Of a stretch of 5,257 nucleotides of DNA, positions 1 through 4,118 are shown piece after piece. Position 1 is the first letter of the stretch; every line of letters starts with the position of its first letter. The translations under genes were made by a program, and so were the position numbers. Source of the DNA: an uncultured Oscillospiraceae bacterium (lineage in GTDB: Bacteria; Bacillota; Clostridia; Oscillospirales; Oscillospiraceae); assembly GCA_934659445.1 (NCBI GenBank), contig CAKUHV010000107.1, positions 1 to 5,257 on the forward strand. The letters run 5' to 3'. The notes under the pieces were generated by a model. That model was not told the DNA's origin, made no database searches, and saw only the letters and a list, made by a program, of their open reading frames with translations.

Positions 1-41
1 AAAAGCAGCAGCACATATAGATACGGGAAGGAAGATAGTTA

Positions 42-133
42 CGAAAGACAAGGCCCGCAGGCCAGAGCGAGCGGGCAACCGACGCGAAGCGGCGGCTCTT
101 AGCCCGCCGATAACCCAGGAAGGGTGTCTTTCG
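42..133 (+). ncRNA. Candidate structured RNA or dispersed hairpin element, family unassigned
   Basis: The ends, CGAAAGACA (42-50) and TGTCTTTCG (125-133), are perfect 9-bp complements, and five Ts follow at 134-138, so on the plus strand the element ends like an intrinsic terminator. The interior is GC-rich and folds extensively. GCCCGC at 53-58 can pair with GCGGGC at 71-76. The same GCGGGC can instead pair with a second GCCCGC at 102-107. AGAGC (64-68) in the first loop matches GCTCT (95-99), which would form a pseudoknot. GCGAAGC at 84-90 is a known extra-stable mini-hairpin sequence in DNA. CCC-AGGAA-GGG (114-124) abuts the closing stem. These pairings are visible in the sequence; that it is a transcribed RNA is inference. 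I do not recognise it as a named RNA family. A dispersed non-coding repeat or a complex terminator are the main alternatives. The strand is chosen from the T-run. Confidence 0.4.
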
Positions 134-144
134 TTTTTAATCAT

Positions 145-179
145 AAGATTTTGAAACTTTTTCGAAGTTTCAAAATCTT
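145..179. repeat. Perfect inverted repeat, 15-bp arms (first of a hairpin cluster)
   Basis: The arm AAGATTTTGAAACTT (145-159) is repeated as its exact reverse complement at 165-179, with a 5-base loop, TTTCG. The arms are AT-rich, unlike the surrounding DNA. No T-run follows on the plus strand (CTTCGG comes next), so a classical terminator is not obvious. It starts 11 bases after the structured element and is the first of four successive perfect inverted repeats. Confidence 0.8.
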
Positions 180-181
180 CT

Positions 182-214
182 TCGGCTTGTCAAAAAGACT
201 TTTTGACAAGCCGA
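182..214. repeat. Perfect inverted repeat, 16-bp arms around one base (second hairpin)
   Basis: TCGGCTTGTCAAAAAG (182-197) and its exact complement (199-214) flank a single A at 198. In RNA the innermost pairs would open to form a small loop. The stem has a GC-rich base and an A/T top. It lies only 2 bases from the previous inverted repeat and directly abuts the next, so the three are packed with almost no spacer. No protein-coding explanation is apparent: open frames through it are by-products of the symmetry. Confidence 0.8.
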
Positions 215-248
215 GCAGCGCCGTTTCCGTCCACAGAAACGGCGCTGC
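215..248. repeat. Perfect inverted repeat, 13-bp arms (third hairpin)
   Basis: GCAGCGCCGTTTC (215-227) is exactly complementary to 236-248, with an 8-base loop. The GC-rich base makes it the most stable of the first three stems. The following sequence is GCTTGCGG, with no T-run on the plus strand. On the minus strand the hairpin is followed by TCGGCTTG, also without a good T-run. Confidence 0.75.
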
Positions 249-276
249 GCTTGCGGCGGCAAGGATAAAAGCCGGG

Positions 277-312
277 GACCGGCCGGGTCAGGAGAGAGGG
301 ACCCGGCCGGTC
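277..312 (-). terminator. Probable intrinsic terminator of the PH-like gene, possibly bidirectional
   Basis: GACCGGCCGGGTC (277-289) is exactly complementary to 300-312 around a 10-base purine loop. It begins 17 bases past the stop codon of the minus-strand PH-like gene, the usual place for a terminator. On the minus strand the nearest T-run (TTTTA) is displaced by several bases from the stem; on the plus strand TTTT follows at once (313-316). It may therefore stop transcription from both directions, closing the hairpin cluster on its left. The right arm can also pair with CGGCCGG at 317-323, an alternative smaller hairpin. Confidence 0.6.
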
Positions 313-329
313 TTTTCGGCCGGTGGGAT

Positions 330-887
330 TCAGACGAAATAGGGCAGCAGCTCATCCGGGTCGGCAATATGGAAGAACAGAAGCCCGTCGATGCGGCTGC
401 CCTCGCCGGAGTGGGGAATGCCGGTGACCGCCGCGGTCAGGGTGTGCGGGGCGGGGGGCTGGTCGGCGGTGCCGATGCGCAGGGTGCCGCAGGCCCCGTC
501 CTTCAGACAGACGCTGGCGGGCACCCCCTGCCGCAGGGGCAGGGACAGGACCTGTCCGTCTACCATGGTAAGGGCGCGCAGATTGGTGATTGCGTAAAGG
601 GTGTGCCGCTCCAGCTTATATTTGTCGCTGAAGGGCTGCAAGGAGAGCAGAGCGGGCACTGTGAGCACGGCGACAAGGATGACCAGCGTGCTGAACAGAG
701 AACGACTCCCCTCCAGCAGCGGGGGGAGCAGAAGAAGCGCTGTTGCGGCGGAGAATACGGCGAATGCCAGCCAGGTCAGGTAAAAGGACCGGCGAAAGGG
801 CAGCCGGGACAGGCAGAAGGGAGAGGGCCGGCCCATCCAGCGGACGGTCTCGCCCTCCAGCAGGCAGCTGCGCAGTTGTTTTTCCAT
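330..887 (-). CDS. Membrane protein with a bacterial PH-like domain, function unknown
   Basis: A 185-residue protein starting at the ATG at 887, which has AGGGAGG nine bases upstream; an in-frame ATG ten codons earlier lacks a ribosome site. The N-terminus reads GETVRWMGRPSP (residues 12-23), resembling the conserved GExVLWxGxP opening of small bacterial PH-like membrane proteins. Two hydrophobic segments follow (about 37-58 and 64-83), then YAITNLRAL (98-106), matching the YxITNxR signature where the beta-rich PH-like fold begins. The C-terminal half has no transmembrane segment and is presumably cytoplasmic. No catalytic motif is visible. Such proteins are generally inner-membrane anchored, with binding partners mostly unknown. 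It lies downstream of a KdpD/KdpE-type two-component pair on the same strand, but a strong hairpin separates them, so co-transcription would need read-through. Family assignment rests on motifs only; the coding call is firm. Confidence 0.8.
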   Translation of the reverse strand: MEKQLRSCLLEGETVRWMGRPSPFCLSRLPFRRSFYLTWLAFAVFSAATALLLLPPLLEGSRSLFSTLVILVAVLTVPALLSLQPFSDKYKLERHTLYAITNLRALTMVDGQVLSLPLRQGVPASVCLKDGACGTLRIGTADQPPAPHTLTAAVTGIPHSGEGSRIDGLLFFHIADPDELLPYFV

Positions 888-896
888 GGCTCGTGG

Positions 897-903
897 CCTC
901 CCT
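897..903 (-). promoter_or_regulatory. Ribosome binding site fixing the start of the PH-like gene
   Basis: The minus strand reads AGGGAGG here, nine bases before the ATG at 887-885. The alternative ATG at 917 has no purine-rich site in front of it, so the shorter protein is preferred. Confidence 0.75.
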
Positions 904-912
904 TCGGATGTT

Positions 913-945
913 ATCATACAGGAAACGGGATAAAATGTGCGTCAA
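913..945 (-). promoter_or_regulatory. Weak candidate promoter for the PH-like gene
   Basis: On the minus strand TTGACG (945-940) and TATGAT (918-913) resemble -35 and -10 boxes, but the 21-base spacer is longer than the usual 16-18. It lies about 25 bases upstream of the start codon, downstream of the terminator of the preceding gene, where a separate promoter would be expected. The long spacing makes this tentative. Confidence 0.25.
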
Positions 946-1011
946 ACCGGAAGATACAGCGAAAAGAAGACGTTAAAGCTCCGCGTCTGCGGCTGCGTTG
1001 CACAGAACAGA

Positions 1012-1046
1012 AAAGGGCGCTCCCCTTTACAAGGGGAGCGCCCTTT
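1012..1046 (-). terminator. Strong intrinsic terminator after the response regulator gene
   Basis: Arms at 1012-1027 and 1031-1046 are perfectly complementary over 16 bp (core GGGCGCTCCCC) with a 3-base loop. On the minus strand the stem ends in CCCTTTT followed by CTGTTCTGTG, a T-rich tail. It begins 5 bases past the TGA of the regulator gene. It should end the kinase-regulator transcript and insulate the PH-like gene. Confidence 0.85.
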
Positions 1047-1051
1047 CAGCG

Positions 1052-1759
1052 TCAATCCTCCAGCATCCGATAGCCGATGCCCAGCTCAGTCAGGATGTAT
1101 TTGGGGTCGGAGGGGTTCTCGTTCAGCTTGCGGCGGATGTTGGCCATGTTCACCCGCAGGATCTGGTTGCTGCTGCCGCTGCCGTAAGGACCCCACACAT
1201 GCTTCAGGATAAAGTCATAGGTCAGCACCTTGCCGGCGTGGGTGCACAGCAGTTCCAGAATTTTGAACTCGTTCTGGGTGAAATGGACCTCCGTTCCGTC
1301 CAGCGTGACGGTGTGCCGGGCCACGTCCAGCACCAGTCCCTTGATCTGGTAGACGTCCTTCTGGGCGCCCTGACTGTTCTGCAGGCGGTCGGAGCGGCGC
1401 AGAGTGGTGCGGATGCGGGCCAGCAGCTCGGGCACGCCGAAGGGCTTGACCACATAGTCGTCCGCTCCCATGTCCAGGGCCTTGACCTTCTCCGACTCCC
1501 GGTCCCGGGCGGAGATGATGATGACGGGCACCTCCTGGGGCAGACCGCTGAGCTGAGAGAGCACGTCCAGCCCGTCCATGTCCGGCAGGCCCAGATCCAG
1601 CAGCACCAGGTCGGGACAGTGGGAGAAGAACAGGGACAGCCCCTCCTTCCCGCTGGCGGCGGGAACGGCCCTGTAGTCATTGGCGGTCAGGGCCCGGCAG
1701 ATGAAATTGCTGATGGCGCGCTCGTCCTCGATCAAAAGGATAGTACGTTTTTCATTCAT
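1052..1759 (-). CDS. kdpE: KdpE-like OmpR-family response regulator
   Basis: A 235-residue, two-domain transcription regulator. The receiver domain (about 6-120) carries the acidic pair E11/D12, the phospho-acceptor D55 in LLDLGLPDMDG, S83 in the SAR motif, Y102, and K105 in KPFG. The C-terminal winged-helix domain (about 135-233) has the family signatures HFTQNEFKIL, the HVWGP segment and GIGYRM. The long KdpE-style stretches (DLGLPD, KALDMGADDYVVKPFG, HVWGP, TELGIGYR) make KdpE the closest named relative. The ATG at 1759 is chosen because GGAGG lies nine bases upstream and the protein then begins MNEKRTILLIEDE; a start 23 codons further out would lie inside the kinase gene. It overlaps the kinase gene by 8 bases, implying translational coupling. 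The regulator should be phosphorylated by that kinase. No kdpFABC genes are visible, so control of potassium uptake is only an inference from family resemblance. Confidence 0.93.
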   Translation of the reverse strand: MNEKRTILLIEDERAISNFICRALTANDYRAVPAASGKEGLSLFFSHCPDLVLLDLGLPDMDGLDVLSQLSGLPQEVPVIIISARDRESEKVKALDMGADDYVVKPFGVPELLARIRTTLRRSDRLQNSQGAQKDVYQIKGLVLDVARHTVTLDGTEVHFTQNEFKILELLCTHAGKVLTYDFILKHVWGPYGSGSSNQILRVNMANIRRKLNENPSDPKYILTELGIGYRMLED

Positions 1760-2912
1760 ACTCAGATTCCTCCATTGGCAGGCCGAAGCGGAACACCGCC
1801 CCGCCCGCGGGATCATTTTCCGCGGCAAAGAAGCCGTTATGCGCTTTTATAATGCTCTGACAGACGGACAGGCCGATGCCCATGCCCCGGGTGGAATCGC
1901 CGGACAGATCCCGGGGCAGCTGGTGCCCCTGCTGCACGGCGCGCAGCACCTCCGGGGACAGGCCCTTCCCGTGGTCCCGCACCTCGGTCACCGCCCAGTT
2001 GTCCTGGTGGTAGAGCTTCAGCTGGATGTGGGTGGTATCGCCGGAGTGGCGGATGGCGTTTTCCATCAGGTTGACCATGACCTGCCGGATGAGCATGGGC
2101 TCTATCGGCAGATAGAGGATGTCATCGGACTGCACCAGCTCCACATGGGAGTCGGGGAAGCGGCGGTTGATGGTGATCAGAGCGTCCCCCGCCACCTCCT
2201 CCAGCAGCTCGTCCTGCTTTTTCAGGGGGATGTCGCCCCCCTGGATGCGGGTGATGGACAGCAGATTCTCCACCATGGTGATCAGAGCGTCGGCATCGGT
2301 TTTGATGTCCTCCACCATGGCGCGGTTGGCGGGGCTGAGCTCCTCGCTGTTCATCAGGACGGAGGCGGAGCCGGAGATGGCCGTAAGGGGGGTGCGCAGA
2401 TCGTGAGACACCGCCCGCAGCAGATTGCTGTGGATGGCCTCACGGGCGGCCTCCAGCTGGATGGCGGACTTCTCCTCGTTCAGGCGGGTGTTCATTTCAT
2501 ACAGCAGCTTGGTGTTCTGCTCCCGCCGGGCGGCCTCGATGGCCTGCTTCTTCACCCGGGAGGTCAGGGCGGATACCACGCAGGAAATGGACACCATGCT
2601 GAGCATGGCCACAGGGTAGCCCGCATAGCTCAGGGAGAAGGCGGCGTATGGAAACATGAAGAAGTAGTTGATGCAGAAGCCGCCCAGCAGGGAGGACAGG
2701 ATGCCGTAAAAATACCCGTCAGTCAGCAGAGCGGTAAGAGAGACGGCCAGCATGTATACCAGAGCGGAATTGTTCTCCGCCCCCGTGTGGCCGATCAGAA
2801 TATTGCTGACGATATAGGCGATGGCCTGAAGCAGGGTCGTGGCCCCAAGACATCTGGGGACAGAGGCGACGCGGTAATAGCCCTGTTTTACTTTACGGAA
2901 AATTTCTGTCAT
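1752..2912 (-). CDS. KdpD-like membrane sensor histidine kinase lacking the KdpD N-terminal domains
   Basis: A 386-residue kinase. Residues about 24-118 form a hydrophobic region with about four membrane segments, resembling the DUF4118 region of KdpD (NNSALVYML, then GILSSLLGGFCINYFF). A likely coiled linker (about 119-160) leads to the dimerisation domain with the phospho-acceptor H170 in AVSHDLRTPLT. The ATPase domain has the N box (VNLMENAIRHS, 280-290), G1 box DHGKGL (313-318) and G2 box GMGIGL (343-348). Full KdpD proteins are near 900 residues, with an N-terminal KdpD domain and a universal-stress-like domain before the membrane part; both are absent and no frame upstream encodes them. 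Such shortened forms are known in Firmicutes, so this looks natural rather than broken. AAGGAAG precedes the start. It is transcribed first, ahead of its overlapping regulator. The signal it senses cannot be read from the sequence. Confidence 0.92.
   Translation of the reverse strand: MTEIFRKVKQGYYRVASVPRCLGATTLLQAIAYIVSNILIGHTGAENNSALVYMLAVSLTALLTDGYFYGILSSLLGGFCINYFFMFPYAAFSLSYAGYPVAMLSMVSISCVVSALTSRVKKQAIEAARREQNTKLLYEMNTRLNEEKSAIQLEAAREAIHSNLLRAVSHDLRTPLTAISGSASVLMNSEELSPANRAMVEDIKTDADALITMVENLLSITRIQGGDIPLKKQDELLEEVAGDALITINRRFPDSHVELVQSDDILYLPIEPMLIRQVMVNLMENAIRHSGDTTHIQLKLYHQDNWAVTEVRDHGKGLSPEVLRAVQQGHQLPRDLSGDSTRGMGIGLSVCQSIIKAHNGFFAAENDPAGGAVFRFGLPMEESEYE
1769..1773 (-). promoter_or_regulatory. 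Ribosome binding site of the regulator gene, inside the kinase gene
   Basis: The minus strand reads GGAGG within the last codons of the kinase gene, nine bases ahead of the ATG at 1759-1757. It decides the regulator start and supports coupled translation of the overlapping pair. Confidence 0.75.
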
Positions 2913-2986
2913 GGGGTCGCTTCCTTTATCCCGCCCCCTCGGACGGCGCTGTCGCTTCGGGGGGAAAAATAAGAAGATGGGGAAAA

Positions 2987-3007
2987 GGGAAGAAAATTTT
3001 TCTTCCC
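2987..3007. repeat. 21-bp near-perfect palindrome just downstream of the kinase promoter
   Basis: GGGAAGAAAA (2987-2996) and TTTTCTTCCC (2998-3007) are exact complements around one base. On the minus strand it begins about 13 bases after the -10 box, so it sits at about the transcription start and in the early leader of the kinase-regulator transcript. This is a typical place for a repressor or autoregulator operator. As RNA it could also form an AU-topped hairpin, but no T-run follows it. Confidence 0.55.
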
Positions 3008-3019
3008 GCCGCCACCTTT

Positions 3020-3048
3020 ATTATATCAGGAATTTCAGACACCGTAAA
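3020..3048 (-). promoter_or_regulatory. Probable sigma-A promoter of the kinase-regulator unit
   Basis: On the minus strand TTTACG (3048-3043) is followed by a 17-base spacer and a perfect TATAAT (3025-3020). Transcription would start near 3013 and give a leader of about 100 bases before the kinase ATG at 2912. It points away from the radC promoter about 70 bases off, making this a divergent control region. Confidence 0.65.
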
Positions 3049-3066
3049 GTGCACAAAGGGCGTAAA
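3040..3066 (-). repeat. Three 9-bp-spaced TTT(A/G)(C/T)G half-sites over the kinase -35 region
   Basis: Read on the minus strand, 3066-3040 contains TTTACGCCC, TTTGTGCAC and TTTACGGTG in succession, the last overlapping the -35 box. Regular direct repeats upstream of a promoter are typical of OmpR-family binding sites, although those are usually spaced 10-11 bases rather than 9. It could be chance. Confidence 0.25.
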
Positions 3067-3093
3067 ATTTCGGTGAAAATGGAGAACGGTTCC

Positions 3094-3122
3094 TTGCGGA
3101 AAACGGAAAAGCAGAGTATAAT
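3094..3122 (+). promoter_or_regulatory. Probable sigma-A promoter of radC
   Basis: TTGCGG (3094-3099), a 17-base spacer and a perfect TATAAT (3117-3122). The predicted start near 3130 leaves a leader of roughly 60 bases before the radC ATG. Confidence 0.7.
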
Positions 3123-3187
3123 ATATGTCCTGATTTGTGCCGCGCGGCGGGCAGTAAAGACCCGGCCCGGGGAGAGGTGGGACGTAT

Positions 3188-3886
3188 ATGTCGATCCATG
3201 ACGGCCACAGACAGCGGGTGAAAAAGGAATTCCTGACCACGCAGGGGCAGGGATGGCCGGAGCACCGGCTGCTGGAGCTTCTGCTGTTTTATGCCATCCC
3301 ACAGGGGGACGTGAACGGGCTGGCCCACGCTCTGATCGACCGGTTCGGCTCCCTGTCCGGGGTGCTGGACGCCTCGGCGGAGGAGCTGAAGAAGACCCCC
3401 GGCGTGGGGGACCACACCGCCGCCCTGCTGAAGCTCATACCCGCCATGGGCAGGAGCTACGTCAGCAGCCGCAGCAGCCTGGACGACCGGGTTACCACCA
3501 CGGAGGAGGCGGTGGCCGTGCTGCGGCCATACTTCTTCGGCGCCCGGAACGAGATGGTGTATATTCTGGCGGTGGACGGAAAGCGGAAGGTGCTGGGGGT
3601 GCGGCAGATCTCCGAGGGCTGCGTCTTTGCCTCCGATGTAAACATCCGCCGCATTGCTGAGGAGGCCCTGAGCCTGCGGGCCACGGGGGTCTATCTGGCC
3701 CACAACCACATCAGCAATCTGGCCTTCCCCTCCGACGCGGACTGGACCTCTACCGACACCGCCCGGGCGGCGCTGGCGGGCATCGGACTGGAGCTGATCG
3801 ACCACATTGTGTTCGTGGACGACGACGCGGTGTCCATGAACCAGTCGGAGAGCTTCCGCCGGCGGCGCTCCTGCTATTTGCTGTAA
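3188..3886 (+). CDS. radC: RadC family protein (helix-hairpin-helix plus JAMM/MPN domain)
   Basis: A 232-residue RadC-type protein, with AGGTGG seven bases before the ATG. The N-terminal part (about 7-90) is the helical UPF0758-type region, including an HhH-like stretch around TPGVGDHTAALLK (70-82). The JAMM fold (about 100-228) keeps a candidate catalytic glutamate E122 and the metal signature HxH-x7-S-x2-D as H172, H174, S182 and D185. The usual HNHPSG is replaced by HNHISN, so the metal ligands remain but the proline after the second histidine is lost. The family name comes from an E. coli locus whose repair role was later disputed; biochemical function remains uncertain, and metalloprotease or nuclease-associated roles are only proposed. 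It has its own promoter and terminator-like hairpin and faces the same way as uvrB. The short form with a GHRQRV-type N-terminus is common in Clostridia. Confidence 0.93.
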   Translation: MSIHDGHRQRVKKEFLTTQGQGWPEHRLLELLLFYAIPQGDVNGLAHALIDRFGSLSGVLDASAEELKKTPGVGDHTAALLKLIPAMGRSYVSSRSSLDDRVTTTEEAVAVLRPYFFGARNEMVYILAVDGKRKVLGVRQISEGCVFASDVNIRRIAEEALSLRATGVYLAHNHISNLAFPSDADWTSTDTARAALAGIGLELIDHIVFVDDDAVSMNQSESFRRRRSCYLL

Positions 3887-3932
3887 CAGCGCCGGGGCTT
3901 CGTTCCCTTTTCTTCTCAATGTCCGATCATTC

Positions 3933-3971
3933 CCCGTGCTCCCCGCCCCTGCAGGAGGCGGGGAGCACGGG
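3933..3971 (+). terminator. Terminator-like hairpin after radC
   Basis: CCCGTGCTCCCCGCC (3933-3947) pairs perfectly with 3957-3971 around a 9-base loop containing CCTGCAGG. It lies 46 bases after the radC stop codon. The following CTTTCC is a poor T-run, so termination efficiency is uncertain, but the stem is very stable and separates radC from the uvrB promoter. Confidence 0.65.
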
Positions 3972-4008
3972 CTTTCCGCCTCCAAGGAAGACAGAAGAAA
4001 GACAAGAG

Positions 4009-4027
4009 TTTCTTAAGATTTAAGAAA
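4009..4027. repeat. AT-rich palindrome upstream of the uvrB promoter
   Basis: TTTCTTAA (4009-4016) and TTAAGAAA (4020-4027) are exact complements around GAT. It ends 16 bases before the uvrB -35 box. It could be a regulator site or a small hairpin; AT-richness raises the chance of coincidence. Confidence 0.4.
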
Positions 4028-4028
4028 A

Positions 4029-4045
4029 AAGGGGTAAAACCCCTT
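4029..4045. repeat. Small inverted repeat touching the uvrB -35 box
   Basis: AAGGGG (4029-4034) pairs with CCCCTT (4040-4045) across TAAAA. Its last two bases are the first two of the uvrB -35 box. Together with the preceding palindrome this gives two adjacent symmetrical elements ahead of the promoter. Confidence 0.35.
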
Positions 4046-4072
4046 GCAATAGAAAATTTGTTCGACTATAAT
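4044..4072 (+). promoter_or_regulatory. Strong sigma-A promoter of uvrB
   Basis: TTGCAA (4044-4049), a 17-base spacer and a perfect TATAAT (4067-4072). The predicted start near 4079 gives a leader of about 40 bases before the uvrB ATG. It is the best promoter match in the window. Confidence 0.8.
4051..4064. promoter_or_regulatory. Possible diverged LexA (SOS) box within the uvrB promoter
   Basis: The 14 bases AGAAAATTTGTTCG compare with the Firmicutes LexA/DinR consensus CGAAC-N4-GTTCG, matching 8 of 10 defined positions with a perfect right half. It lies wholly between the -35 and -10 boxes, where LexA binding would block transcription. uvrB is a known SOS gene in Bacillus. The damaged left half makes real binding uncertain. 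Confidence 0.4.
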
Positions 4073-4118
4073 GAGGGGTACGGGACCGCAGCGCACCCCG
4101 TTCAAAGGAGGAGCCGCC

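Noticed and set aside
42..133. Self-cleaving ribozyme, SRP RNA, or RNase P-like RNA
   Set aside because: I looked for the hammerhead core CTGATGA with GAAA, the SRP GGAAGCAG-type loop and RNase P conserved blocks; none is present in the right arrangement.
1..154. Open frames entering from the left edge on the plus strand (stops at 18-20, 100-102 and 152-154 in the three frames)
   Set aside because: One of them may be the tail of an upstream gene, most cheaply the frame ending at 20, but none gives a recognisable protein and two run through the structured element, so no partial gene is called.
1..329. CRISPR array, or an insertion sequence end with transposase remnant
   Set aside because: The hairpins differ in sequence and spacing, so there is no repeat-spacer pattern, and no transposase-like peptide or paired terminal repeat with target duplication is seen.
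124..342. 72-residue plus-strand frame
   Set aside because: It crosses four inverted repeats, overlaps the end of the PH-like gene and has no ribosome site; its composition follows from the hairpins.
998..1852. 284-residue plus-strand frame
   Set aside because: It is antisense to the response regulator, whose motifs are unmistakable, and its Gln/Gly/Val/Leu-rich, low-complexity translation is typical of an antisense shadow.
1680..2972. 430-residue plus-strand frame
   Set aside because: It is antisense to the kinase gene, rich in His, Gln and Gly with no domain signature; open only because of high GC content.
3035..3985. 316-residue minus-strand frame
   Set aside because: It is antisense to radC and spans the divergent promoter and the radC terminator, with no ribosome site or recognisable domain.
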